From the NCBI GenBank assembly GCA_023398165.1, contig JAEWSQ010000007.1:186001-250000 (forward strand): 64,000 nt of DNA. The letters run 5' to 3'. The position numbers and the translations under genes were made by a program. The first letter of the stretch is position 1; each line of letters starts with the position of its first letter. This document shows positions 24,969-32,773 of the stretch, one piece after another. The stretch is from Spirochaetota bacterium (GTDB lineage Bacteria > Spirochaetota > Spirochaetia > Treponematales > Treponemataceae). The notes under the pieces are model-generated. The model made no database searches, was not told the DNA's origin, and saw only the letters and a list, made by a program, of their open reading frames with translations.

Positions 24969-25808
24969 TTACATACGTATGATAGTGCCGCAGTGAACTA
25001 ATTCCACAACGGAAGGAAGTGCATTATGTAAGAAATTCATTTCATGTTCCCCGGTACAGTGGCAGGGATACACCTTATCAATGTTGTTTTCTTTTATAAA
25101 TTTGACAGTTGCTTCAATCCGATCCTGTGAAACGCCTTCGAGATGAAAACCTCCGATGACAGCATATATATGTTTCCCTTTTGTCTCTTCTAAAACATGA
25201 CGGCACATATTCATAAAACCGCAGTGGCAGCAGCCGGTTATAAGCACCAATCCTTTCGCTGTTTCTATACTGATAACGGCTTCGTCAATCATTCTGTCGC
25301 CTGCGGTGCGCTCATCATCGCTGTATAAAAGGGCTGATGGTTTTTCATATATATCAGTCTGGCTTATAGATTCGTACACCGTAATTCCGTATGAAGGAAG
25401 TGCTGCTTCCTTTGAAAATAAAAGTTTTTGACACTCACTCATGGTTTGAATAGTCAAAGTATTTTCATCTGATAGTCCGATGTTTCTTAGCTTTCCGGTT
25501 TTCATGCTGTAGTGCTTTATAAAAATATTTTTAGAGCAAACAAGTTTTGAATGTGTATTCATTTTTGAAAATTCACTGAGAGCATCGGTGTGATCATAGT
25601 GACCGTGGCTCAGAATAACAGTAGAGATCTCAGTAATATTTTTACTAAGCAGCTTTGCGTTATGAAAAAGTTTTCCTCTTCCCGTATCAAAGAGAATTGG
25701 TTTCATACCTTCAAATTCTATGAGACAGGAAAATCCGTGCTCTCCCTGAAGCGGATAGGAAGCTTTGTTGTCGGCGAGTATGGTGATTACAGGTTTTTGT
25801 GTGGTCAT
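24969..25808 (-). CDS. Metallo-beta-lactamase-fold hydrolase
   Basis: The product has the MBL metal motif SHGHYDHTDAL near residue 76 and further His in CCHCGFMNMC and GGFHLEG. It resembles the family annotated as 7,8-dihydropterin-6-methyl transferase-like MBL proteins, which often accompany NifX/MinD clusters. AAAGGA six bases before the ATG at 25808 (MTTQKPVITIL) sets the start; an earlier start would run into the upstream gene. It is the last gene of the sigma-54-driven operon that begins at 29550. The substrate is unknown. Confidence 0.85.
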   Translation of the reverse strand: MTTQKPVITILADNKASYPLQGEHGFSCLIEFEGMKPILFDTGRGKLFHNAKLLSKNITEISTVILSHGHYDHTDALSEFSKMNTHSKLVCSKNIFIKHYSMKTGKLRNIGLSDENTLTIQTMSECQKLLFSKEAALPSYGITVYESISQTDIYEKPSALLYSDDERTAGDRMIDEAVISIETAKGLVLITGCCHCGFMNMCRHVLEETKGKHIYAVIGGFHLEGVSQDRIEATVKFIKENNIDKVYPCHCTGEHEMNFLHNALPSVVELVHCGTIIRM

Positions 25809-25824
25809 AGAAAATCCTTTACTA

Positions 25825-26163
25825 TTAATGGCTGCAGGCATTCTCTCCTGCTTTCAATGTTCCGTTCAAATATTCCTGTGCAAGTTTTTCTGATTCTTCG
25901 CATGGAGCGCCGACAAAAACAGTAATACCGTTCTGGACAAAAAGTTCTCTTGCTCTGCTTCCCATTCCTCCTGCAATAATTACATTAATTCCTTTTTCGT
26001 GCAGGAAGCGGGGGAGGAGTCCGGGCTCATGGGGAGGAGCTTCAATATATGATTTTGCTCCGAGTTTTTTTGCTTTTTCATCTGCTTCAAATACATCAAA
26101 TCCTGCACAGTGGCCGAAGTGAAGATTCAATTTTCCGTTTGCTACGGGGATTGCTATGTTCAT
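25825..26163 (-). CDS. NifX/NafY-like Fe-Mo cofactor-binding domain protein
   Basis: This 112-aa protein starts MNIAIPVANGKLNLHFGHCAGF, the usual opening of the dinitrogenase iron-molybdenum cofactor family, with the metal-linked segment HFGHC. The core GGMGSRARELF is near 66 and the C-terminus has extra Cys and His (ENACSH). Its position directly after the Mrp gene mirrors the C-terminal domain of MrpORP fusion proteins of Desulfovibrio; here the two halves are separate genes. AGGAG precedes the ATG. Confidence 0.87.
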   Translation of the reverse strand: MNIAIPVANGKLNLHFGHCAGFDVFEADEKAKKLGAKSYIEAPPHEPGLLPRFLHEKGINVIIAGGMGSRARELFVQNGITVFVGAPCEESEKLAQEYLNGTLKAGENACSH

Positions 26164-26208
26164 ATACTACTCCTGTTGTTATTGGTTCTAGTGCACCAAT
26201 AGCGTTTT

Positions 26209-26997
26209 TTATTTTCTGCTTTCTATTAAAGCTTTTGCGATTGTCTCATACACTTTTGCAGTTTGGGATTCAGCAAACTTTGCGATGTAGGGAACGCCTG
26301 AGTCTCCGCTTTCTCCGAACAAGGGGTCTATGGGAATTGTACCGAGGAAGGGTACACCATACTTTTGGGCAAGACGTTTTCCTCCTCCTTCTTTGAATAT
26401 ATAGGTAATCTCGCTGCAGTGCGGGCAGATAAAGCCGCTCATGTTTTCCACAATACCGGTTACTTTTAAGCTGAGCTGCTTTGAAAACGTAATAGACTTG
26501 CTTACATCAACTGCAGAAACATCTTGAGGTGTTGTTACAATAATCGAACCGTCTGCATTTCCAATCAGCTGAATAACTGATAACGGCTCATCTCCCGTTC
26601 CCGGAGGGCAGTCAATAATCAAATAATCAAGTTCTCCCCATTCAACGTCTTTTAAAAACTGTTTGATGACGCCGTTTTTCATGGGACCTCTCCAGATTAC
26701 AGGGGAGTCTTCTGCTTCAAGTAAAAATCCTACGGACATAACTTTTAAGTTGTTGTAGCCTTCCATCTCAACCGGATAAATCTTTTCCTCTGTTCCCATG
26801 AGCTTTGTTCCGGCTAAGCCGAGCATTGTCGGAACGCTGGGGCCGTGAACATCGACATCTAGTAGCCCAACTCTTTTTCCGCTCAAGGCTAAACTTACTG
26901 CCGTGTTTACGGCTACGGTGCTTTTCCCGACCCCGCCCTTGCCGGACATTACAACAAATTTCTTTGCCACATTCGGCATTTGTACTAAATCGATCAT
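26209..26997 (-). CDS. Mrp/NBP35-type P-loop ATPase
   Basis: The deviant Walker A motif GKGGVGKST near residue 20, the segment IIDCPPGTGDEPLSV near 120 and the cluster-bridging CPHC near 190 identify an Mrp-family iron-sulfur carrier (262 aa). These dimers bind a [4Fe-4S] cluster at their CxxC. In ORP systems the matching domain partners a NifX-like domain, which is encoded next here (25825-26163). The start overlaps the stop of the upstream MinD gene by four bases. Confidence 0.9.
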   Translation of the reverse strand: MIDLVQMPNVAKKFVVMSGKGGVGKSTVAVNTAVSLALSGKRVGLLDVDVHGPSVPTMLGLAGTKLMGTEEKIYPVEMEGYNNLKVMSVGFLLEAEDSPVIWRGPMKNGVIKQFLKDVEWGELDYLIIDCPPGTGDEPLSVIQLIGNADGSIIVTTPQDVSAVDVSKSITFSKQLSLKVTGIVENMSGFICPHCSEITYIFKEGGGKRLAQKYGVPFLGTIPIDPLFGESGDSGVPYIAKFAESQTAKVYETIAKALIESRK

Positions 26998-27890
26998 ACA
27001 ATTTCCTTTATTATCTTTTGTAATATTGAAGAAAGTTCTCTGCTTTCTTTATTTTCTTCGTATTCTATAATAGTTTTGCCTTCTATTTGAGCTTTTGTTA
27101 CAGACCCATTATATGGAATTGCACCTAAAAAAGGAATACTGTTATCTGTGCACCATGAACTAATCAATTCAGTCTTTTCCGCGTTGATGCTTGCCTTGTT
27201 TACAATGACTGCACACGGGATCGAAAAATGTTCAGCAAGCTGTGCAGCGCGTTTAAGATCGTGAACGCCCGACACTGTCGGCTCCGTTACAATGATCACC
27301 TGACTGCATCCTGTGATGGATGCAATAACGGGGCATCCTGTTCCCGGGCTTCCGTCTACAATAATGTATGACGCGTTCTGCTCCTGAGCTATCTTCTTCG
27401 CTTCTTTCCGTACTGTTGTTACAAGCTTGCCTGAGTTTTCAGCACGACTGTCGAGAGCGGCATGCACCAGAGTTCCGAACCGTGTAGTAGATACATACCA
27501 TTCGCCGCATCTGCGTTCAGGAAAAGAAATAGCTTTAGACGGGCACTGTGAAACGCAGACCATGCATCCTTCGCAGTCAGCCTTTTCAATCTCAAAAAAA
27601 CCTTCAGGTGTTTTATGAAAGGACTCGAAGCGGCAGACGTCAGTGCAGATAGAACAGTTTGATCCGTCTTTTCTGGAACAAAGCTTTTTATTCATCACCG
27701 CTATATTGCCGCTTATAAATTCATGTGTTTCATTAACATCAGGATTCATAACTATGTGCATATCGGCAGCATCGACATCGCAGTCAGCGCAGACAACTTT
27801 TTTTTCTTTAGAAAGAATGTTTGCAAGAGCGAGTGTGAAGCTCGTTTTACCGGTTCCGCCCTTTCCGCTGATTACTACTATTTCTTTCAT
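26994..27890 (-). CDS. MinD-family ATPase with inserted ferredoxin domain (1)
   Basis: The protein (298 aa) has GKGGTGKTS near residue 10 and an inserted 2[4Fe-4S] ferredoxin-like domain at about 70-125. Its cysteines are NCSICTDVC and CEGCMVCVSQCP. DGSPGTGCP near 180 is the switch II region. Such ATPases occur in pairs in ORP operons and are thought to handle cluster or metal transfer. It lies in a coupled chain with a very similar gene upstream (27890-28783), a likely old duplication, and with the Mrp gene downstream. Confidence 0.9.
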   Translation of the reverse strand: MKEIVVISGKGGTGKTSFTLALANILSKEKKVVCADCDVDAADMHIVMNPDVNETHEFISGNIAVMNKKLCSRKDGSNCSICTDVCRFESFHKTPEGFFEIEKADCEGCMVCVSQCPSKAISFPERRCGEWYVSTTRFGTLVHAALDSRAENSGKLVTTVRKEAKKIAQEQNASYIIVDGSPGTGCPVIASITGCSQVIIVTEPTVSGVHDLKRAAQLAEHFSIPCAVIVNKASINAEKTELISSWCTDNSIPFLGAIPYNGSVTKAQIEGKTIIEYEENKESRELSSILQKIIKEIV

Positions 27891-28783
27891 TATAGTCCTT
27901 CCTTCGCAGGTACTGAGGACGCAATGTATGCAAGTACCGATTGAAATTCCTTTTCATATTCCGGTACAGAGCTAATAAGACTCATTCCCCTGGAATAACC
28001 TTGTGCAATGCGCATATCTTCCGGTACTTGAAGAAGAATCTTTATTTCTTCTTTTTCGCAGTAACGTACAACTCTGTCGTCTCCTGCAGTAGATCTGTTA
28101 ATCACAATACCAAAGGGAATATTCATTTTACGGACAGTAACGACAGCAATCTTTAAATCATGAAGACCAAAAGGTGTGGGTTCTGTGACAAGGACGGCAA
28201 AATCGCAGCCGCTTACTGCTGTTCCCATGGGGCATGAAGTACCGGGGGGACAGTCAATAATCGTAATGGCGTTTTTAAGAGAAACATCATTGCGTAAAGC
28301 ATCTTCTGTTTCTTTTTTTACTGAGCGTATGAGCGGCGGCGACATAGCCTTTCCGATGCTCAACCTTCCTTCTACAAAGCGCAGGAGGGATTTATCTTTT
28401 CTTTGTACAGAATAGATTGTTTTTTCTCCGATTACAGAGGGAATCTCTGTTATTGCCTTAACGGGACATACTATGGCGCACCCTCCGCATGAATGACATA
28501 ATTCCGGGAACACAAGGGCATACTTTCCCACACAGGCAAGGCTGTTAAACTGACAAAATGCAGAACACACACCGCAGGCTGTACAGAGCGATTCATCTAC
28601 CTTAGGAATAAGTACTGTCACATCTTTTTTTACACCTGCATCTTTTTGCAGAAAAAGACCGCTATTGGGTTCTTCCACGTCGCAGTCAAGGAGAAATACC
28701 TCAGACGGTGCAGATTCTGCAAGAGCAATAGATATAGTTGTTTTGCCGGTTCCCCCTTTTCCGGAGGCGACTGATATTTTCAT
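27890..28783 (-). CDS. MinD-family ATPase with inserted ferredoxin domain (2)
   Basis: Like its downstream neighbour, this 297-aa protein pairs an ATPase core (GKGGTGKTT near residue 9, IDCPPGTSCPMG near 180) with an inserted ferredoxin domain (CTACGVCSAFC and CHSCGGCAIVCP, about residues 67-105). The two paralogues probably form a hetero-pair, as in the ORP clusters of Desulfovibrio. Its stop and the next start share one base, and its start overlaps the upstream gene, so the genes are tightly coupled. Confidence 0.9.
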   Translation of the reverse strand: MKISVASGKGGTGKTTISIALAESAPSEVFLLDCDVEEPNSGLFLQKDAGVKKDVTVLIPKVDESLCTACGVCSAFCQFNSLACVGKYALVFPELCHSCGGCAIVCPVKAITEIPSVIGEKTIYSVQRKDKSLLRFVEGRLSIGKAMSPPLIRSVKKETEDALRNDVSLKNAITIIDCPPGTSCPMGTAVSGCDFAVLVTEPTPFGLHDLKIAVVTVRKMNIPFGIVINRSTAGDDRVVRYCEKEEIKILLQVPEDMRIAQGYSRGMSLISSVPEYEKEFQSVLAYIASSVPAKEGL

Positions 28784-29142
28784 ACCCAGTGGCCTTCTAC
28801 ATCTGCATTGTCGATTTTTGTAAGTTCGCCCTTCTTAAACTTTTCTACAGCCTCAGAAAGACTTACGGGCGGTGCCAGATAAATAAGAACACCTGCTGCT
28901 TCCAGTACTTTAAAAGCCTTGGGGCCGGTGTGTCCTGTAATAATGACTTCTGCACCGGTTTTTACAACATTCTGGGCGCTTTGAATTCCTGCTCCCTGAG
29001 CGGCATTCAAGTTTTGCTCATTGTCAAAAGCTGTATAAGTATTCTTCTCTGTATCATACACGACAAAGAAAGACGCGCGGCCGAATCTTTGATCAACCAT
29101 ATCAGTGTTGTTTTTTCCTGCTGCTGATAATGCTATTTTCAT
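28780..29142 (-). CDS. NifX-like protein, candidate ORP (orange protein) homologue
   Basis: This 120-aa protein opens MKIALSAAGKNNTDMVDQRFGRA and continues with ITGHTGPKAFKVLEAAGV. This is the NifX/NafY fold of the family that includes the Mo-Cu cluster-binding orange protein. Length and position before two MinD-ferredoxin ATPases match ORP operons. A Mo-Cu cluster here is inference. It is the second gene of the sigma-54-driven operon. Confidence 0.85.
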   Translation of the reverse strand: MKIALSAAGKNNTDMVDQRFGRASFFVVYDTEKNTYTAFDNEQNLNAAQGAGIQSAQNVVKTGAEVIITGHTGPKAFKVLEAAGVLIYLAPPVSLSEAVEKFKKGELTKIDNADVEGHWV

Positions 29143-29157
29143 ATAACCTCCAAAAAA

Positions 29158-29550
29158 TTACATACGTAAAAGCGATGAATGACCGCCCCGTCCGCCCCTG
29201 CCGGCTCTGAGCCTTCTTCTTCTGGGACAGCCGCAGCCCGGCATTCCAAACTCTGCGGATATCAGACGATTTTCTTTCCACGCTGATATAACTTCGTCAA
29301 CATTTCCTGCTATAAAGGGAATGATTGTAATTCCCTGATCGAGAATTAAACGTTCGCATTCACACGAAATACCGCCGCATATTAATGTGTCTATTCTCTG
29401 TTCCTTTAAAAAAACTGCTTTAGAAATATAGTCTTCCGGCAATGAAACAATGATTGATGCCTCGTTATCTTCCCCGAGAATTAAACATTTTCCTGCCTCA
29501 TCAAATACAGGAGCTATTCTATTATTCCATACCGTTATTGCTGTTTTCAT
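29158..29550 (-). CDS. NifX-like protein with Cys/Arg/Gly-rich tail
   Basis: The 130-aa protein begins MKTAITVWNNRIAPVFDEAG, a typical NifX-family start, followed by CGGISCECERLIL near 61. Its C-terminus is unusual: GCGCPRRRR and a GRGGRGG stretch, a basic Cys-rich tail. It is the first gene of the operon. Its ATG lies only 11 bases beyond the sigma-54 -12 element, so the transcript should start at or just before the ATG and lack a ribosome-binding site. The family alignment supports this Met as the true start. Confidence 0.85.
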   Translation of the reverse strand: MKTAITVWNNRIAPVFDEAGKCLILGEDNEASIIVSLPEDYISKAVFLKEQRIDTLICGGISCECERLILDQGITIIPFIAGNVDEVISAWKENRLISAEFGMPGCGCPRRRRLRAGRGGRGGHSSLLRM

Positions 29551-29560
29551 AATTATACTT

Positions 29561-29578
29561 TTGCAAGTAGCGTGCCAA
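29561..29578 (-). promoter_or_regulatory. Sigma-54 promoter of the ORP-like operon
   Basis: Read on the minus strand the sequence is TTGGCACGCTACTTGCAA, which matches the sigma-54 consensus TGGCAC-N5-TTGC exactly, with GG at 29576-29575 and GC at 29564-29563. Transcription should begin near 29551. The activator encoded at 30597-31943 and two upstream palindromes at 29732-29769 complete the expected regulatory set. Confidence 0.92.
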
Positions 29579-29731
29579 TATCAGTATTCTGTAAACAAGC
29601 TTAGCTTTCGGCGGATTTTTTGAATAAGCCTCATACACAGTCTTAAACAAGGCTATTACAGGTAAAGATGGCCTAAAACGATTGATATATAGAAACATAT
29701 AAATATAAAGATATGTCGATGCATTGTAATA

Positions 29732-29747
29732 ATTGCAAAGAAGCAAT
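29732..29747. promoter_or_regulatory. Activator-binding palindrome 1 (ATTGC-N6-GCAAT)
   Basis: ATTGC at 29732-29736 and GCAAT at 29743-29747 form a perfect inverted repeat around AAAGAA. It lies about 160 bases upstream of the sigma-54 promoter, the usual enhancer distance. It is 22 bases centre to centre from a second copy, so both face the same side of the helix. Confidence 0.78.
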
Positions 29748-29753
29748 GAAGGC

Positions 29754-29769
29754 ATTGCAAAATAGCAAT
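29754..29769. promoter_or_regulatory. Activator-binding palindrome 2 (ATTGC-N6-GCAAT)
   Basis: ATTGC at 29754-29758 and GCAAT at 29765-29769 enclose AAAATA. Together with the copy at 29732 it forms a tandem enhancer between the divergent NifX operon and the C_GCAxxG_C_C gene. Further copies stand before the sigma-54 activator gene (31965-32004). Confidence 0.78.
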
Positions 29770-29839
29770 ATAAGGAACAGGCAGGTACTTGAAGAAATAT
29801 CTGAGTAAAAGTATCATCATAAACACAAAGAGGTTTTAC

Positions 29840-30301
29840 ATGGAAGATTTTGGGCAAAGGGCAGTAGAGTTTTTTTCTAAGGGGTACAACTGCGCTCAAT
29901 CGACAGCTGCAGCATTTGCTGAGTATCTAGGTCTGGATGAAAAAGAAGTACTTCGCGGTATGGCAGGATTCGGAGGCGGAGTAGGCGGGCAGAGGGAGAT
30001 GTGCGGCGCAGTAAGCGGTATGATCTATGTGTTAGGTCATATATATGGAGAGTATGACCCGCATGACACTGAAGCTAAGACAGCCTTATATAAAGCAGTT
30101 AGAGAATTATCAGAAGAGTTTAAAGCAGAATTCGGCACGACAAACTGCCATGAACTTTTGCTGAAAGCTTCTGTTATACCAAAACCTGATCCATCTGAGA
30201 GAAATGCAGAATATTATAAAAAAAGACCCTGTGCACATTTCGTACAGAAGGCGGCAGAACTTGCATCTTTAAAACTTTCTGAGAAAAAAATGTTGGCATA
30301 A
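29840..30301 (+). CDS. C_GCAxxG_C_C family redox protein
   Basis: This 153-aa protein shows the family signature: GYNCAQSTAAAF near residue 14, GGGVGGQREMCGAVSGM near 44-60, and later Cys in TTNCHELL and RPCAHFV. The family is found in anaerobes and is thought to bind a metal or redox centre; its function is not established. AGAGG seven bases before the ATG at 29840 gives the start. It is divergent from the NifX operon across the enhancer palindromes. A decayed copy of its 3' end lies at 33798-33875. Confidence 0.87.
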   Translation: MEDFGQRAVEFFSKGYNCAQSTAAAFAEYLGLDEKEVLRGMAGFGGGVGGQREMCGAVSGMIYVLGHIYGEYDPHDTEAKTALYKAVRELSEEFKAEFGTTNCHELLLKASVIPKPDPSERNAEYYKKRPCAHFVQKAAELASLKLSEKKMLA

Positions 30302-30346
30302 AAAATGCGAAGGCATTACTATCTTACTATGTTAGGAGGTAGTACA

Positions 30347-30628
30347 ATGCCCGGAGGTGATAGAACAGGTCCTGCAGGTATGGGACCAATGACAGGAAGG
30401 GGCGCCGGATTTTGTGCAGGTTACGGAACTGCAGGATATATGAATAATGCAGGTAATTGCAACGGCGGATGCGGTGGTCGCGGATTAGGACGCGGTGTAG
30501 GACGCAGCCTTGGACGCGGTTTTGCAGGCGGTTTTTTGCAGAACGTTGTACTACATCAGGGAGTGCAGAGAACTACGGAAGATGAAAAGTACAAACTTAA
30601 TGCACGTTCTCATTCTCTTCAATATTAA
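30347..30628 (+). CDS. DUF5320-type small Gly/Met-rich protein
   Basis: The start MPGGDRTGPAGMGPMTGRG is the hallmark of DUF5320 proteins, which accompany NifX/MinD clusters in anaerobes and archaea. A Gly/Arg/Cys-rich stretch follows (NCNGGCGGRGLGRG). TAGGAGG six bases before the ATG at 30347 fixes the start. The family normally ends in a coiled coil. Here the last 30 residues look unlike it, and the frame runs 32 bases into the 3' end of the convergent activator gene, so a small frameshift near 30540 may have altered the tail. Confidence 0.78.
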   Translation: MPGGDRTGPAGMGPMTGRGAGFCAGYGTAGYMNNAGNCNGGCGGRGLGRGVGRSLGRGFAGGFLQNVVLHQGVQRTTEDEKYKLNARSHSLQY

Positions 30629-31943
30629 GTTTTTTAATTTTACGCCATAAAGTTGCTTTGTCAATATTGAGCTCGGCTGCGGTCTTTGTTTTATTCCAGC
30701 TGTTGGCTTTAAGAGCTTTCATAATGCACTCCCGTTCGGCTTCATCTCTAGCCTGCCCGACAGTTTCACCTTGAGGTTTGCGTTTTTTTTCATTGTGTTC
30801 CAGCAGTGTGGAAGGTATGAGATCTATGGTTAGGATGCTTTCTTTTGCAAGCACCGTCATGCGTTCCACAATGTTTTCAAGCTCCCGTATATTCCCAGGC
30901 CAGCTGTATCCGTAAAAAAACTTAAAGACATCGCTGTCAAACGCCGAAATATTTTTATTCATCCGGGCGCTGTATATTTCTAAAAATGACTGTGCAATGT
31001 CTGCTATGTCTTCTTTTCTATCTTTGAGTCCGGGAAGATTAATGGTTATTACATTAATTCTATAGTATAAATCCTGTCTGAAGGTGTTTTTTTTAATTAG
31101 TTCCAGTAAATCTTTGTTTGATGCGCACAGTATGCGTACATCTGTTTTAACAGGTTTTACGGCACCAAGCGGCTCGTATTCATGTTCCTGCAGCACCCGT
31201 AAAAGTTTTACCTGCATGGCAGAACTTATGTCTCCGATTTCGTCGAGAAAAAGAGTTCCTCCTTCCGCAAGTGCAAAGCGGCCCGGCTTATCTTTATCTG
31301 CCCCGGTGAATGCTCCCTTTTTATAGCCGAATAATTCAGACTCCAAAAGACTCTCAGGCAAAGCGCCGCAGTTCACCGCAATGAAGGGTTTATTCTTCCG
31401 CGGGCTTTGTGTATGAATAGTTCGTGCAAGTACTTCCTTACCTGTGCCGGTTTCTCCCTGTATGAGAACAGAGCTTGAACTTTCTGATACAGAAGGAAGA
31501 ATTGACAGTATGCTATGCATTGAAGGGCTTTTGCTTTCATATACAGGATGAGGGCCGCGGGAAAAGAGTTCATTTTTGAGTTTTTCTATTTCGCTTAAAT
31601 CGCGGAACGTCTCTGCTCCTCCCAGTATTGTTCCTGTTTCATCTTTTAAGATCGCGGTAGATACACTTATGGGAATACGCCCTCCGTTTTTAGAAATGCA
31701 GTAACCTGATTTATTAATAAGAGGCTTCCCTGTTTTCATGGTCTTTTTAAGAGGGCAGTCTTTTTCGCACATATTCGATTTAAACACTTCAAAGCATTTT
31801 TGGCCGACTGCATCTTTTTTTTGAACGCCTGTTATTAGTTCTGCTGCCCGGTTGAATGACGTAATTTCCCAGTCTGTGTTTACGGTAAAAACACCGTCAG
31901 AAATGCTTTGGAGTATGTTTGATGTAAAGACTTCATTATTCAT
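30597..31943 (-). CDS. Sigma-54-dependent transcriptional activator (PAS-AAA+-Fis)
   Basis: The protein has a PAS sensor domain (about residues 8-115), a sigma-54 AAA+ domain and a C-terminal Fis-type helix-turn-helix. The AAA+ domain has Walker A GETGTGKEV near 162 and the sigma-54 contact loop GAFTGA near 208. The PAS part contains a cysteine cluster (CEKDCPL near 58) that could sense oxygen or redox state. It should activate the ORP-like operon from the promoter at 29561-29578. Two ATTGC-N6-GCAAT-like sites just before its own gene suggest autoregulation. I start it at the ATG at 31943 (MNNEVFTS); no good ribosome-binding site is visible for it or for the earlier ATG at 31979. Confidence 0.92.
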   Translation of the reverse strand: MNNEVFTSNILQSISDGVFTVNTDWEITSFNRAAELITGVQKKDAVGQKCFEVFKSNMCEKDCPLKKTMKTGKPLINKSGYCISKNGGRIPISVSTAILKDETGTILGGAETFRDLSEIEKLKNELFSRGPHPVYESKSPSMHSILSILPSVSESSSSVLIQGETGTGKEVLARTIHTQSPRKNKPFIAVNCGALPESLLESELFGYKKGAFTGADKDKPGRFALAEGGTLFLDEIGDISSAMQVKLLRVLQEHEYEPLGAVKPVKTDVRILCASNKDLLELIKKNTFRQDLYYRINVITINLPGLKDRKEDIADIAQSFLEIYSARMNKNISAFDSDVFKFFYGYSWPGNIRELENIVERMTVLAKESILTIDLIPSTLLEHNEKKRKPQGETVGQARDEAERECIMKALKANSWNKTKTAAELNIDKATLWRKIKKLNIEENENVH

Positions 31944-31964
31944 ATGGGAAATAATACTGTAAAA

Positions 31965-31980
31965 ATTGCAAAAATGCAAT
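31965..31980. promoter_or_regulatory. Activator-binding palindrome 3 (ATTGC-N6-GCAAT)
   Basis: ATTGC (31965-31969) and GCAAT (31976-31980) enclose AAAAAT, 22 bases upstream of the activator's ATG. A bound activator here would block or modulate its own transcription, because no sigma-54 promoter lies between the site and the gene. Confidence 0.72.
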
Positions 31981-31988
31981 ATTTACTA

Positions 31989-32004
31989 TTTGCAGCTATG
32001 CAAT
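31989..32004. promoter_or_regulatory. Activator-binding palindrome 4 (one mismatch)
   Basis: TTTGC (31989-31993) and GCAAT (32000-32004) enclose AGCTAT; only the first base deviates. Its centre is 24 bases from palindrome 3, nearly the spacing seen in the pair at 29732-29769. It also lies 125 bases upstream of the DUF1007 gene, which has no visible sigma-54 promoter. Confidence 0.62.
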
Positions 32005-32128
32005 GCTAAAAGACGGTAGAGCAAAGAATATTTACGTATTACACGGTAGTCTGAACGTAAAACTGTAGACGTACACGGCGTGCTTAGATACAATAATGTA
32101 TTAATGTACTACTGAATAAGGACGGCAC

Positions 32129-32773
32129 ATGTCAAATATAAAAAGGAATACTGCAATTATACTAAGTTTTCTTATTTCTACAGCCGCTCTTTTTGCCCAC
32201 CCGCATGTGAGCATTGTTAATAAAGCGGAGTTTGTCTGGAAGGATGCAAACCTTTCAGGGGTTTATCTGGAATGGACTTTTGATCACTTTTTCTCAGGCG
32301 ATATTATCAGCTGGCTCGATGAGGATTCAAACAGACAATTTGATGAAAGGGAAAGCGGTCTCGTATATAACAATGCTTTTATCAATTTACAGAATTATTA
32401 CTACTACACTTTTATAAGACAGGGAAATAAAAGAACGAATCCCCCCAAAGTTGAACAATTCAAAGCACGAATAGAAAAGGGACAGATGGTATACAGGTTT
32501 TTCATTGATTTAAGCACGTACCAAAAAAGTGATCTTTATCTTGCTGTGTATGATTACATTTTCTTTTCAGACATATCGTATCCTGATAAAGACGCTGTTA
32601 AACTTACCTATGATGAGAATCTAGTTAATCCTAAATTCTCGATTATTGAAAACAAGGAGTATCCGGTGTATTATAATCCCTTAGGAGCAGCTGATGACAC
32701 ACGGGTATACTATAAATGGGAAAAAGGACTACAGACATATTACCCGAAAGAAATTAGAATTTCCTATGAATAA
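32129..32773 (+). CDS. DUF1007 family periplasmic protein
   Basis: A signal peptide (about residues 1-23) ends before the family motif AHPHVSI. The phrases WTFDHFFSGDI and FVW-type strands match DUF1007 (214 aa). This family is usually encoded directly before NicO-type nickel/cobalt transporters, as here. It probably captures or delivers the metal in the periplasm, perhaps through the HPH motif; the exact role is unknown. Its stop overlaps the next start by eight bases. Confidence 0.87.
   Translation: MSNIKRNTAIILSFLISTAALFAHPHVSIVNKAEFVWKDANLSGVYLEWTFDHFFSGDIISWLDEDSNRQFDERESGLVYNNAFINLQNYYYYTFIRQGNKRTNPPKVEQFKARIEKGQMVYRFFIDLSTYQKSDLYLAVYDYIFFSDISYPDKDAVKLTYDENLVNPKFSIIENKEYPVYYNPLGAADDTRVYYKWEKGLQTYYPKEIRISYE

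Noticed and set aside
29779..29794. Second, divergent sigma-54 promoter for the C_GCAxxG_C_C gene
   Set aside because: The sequence has GG at the right place but the TTG is one base off and the -12 GC is missing (TTGAA).
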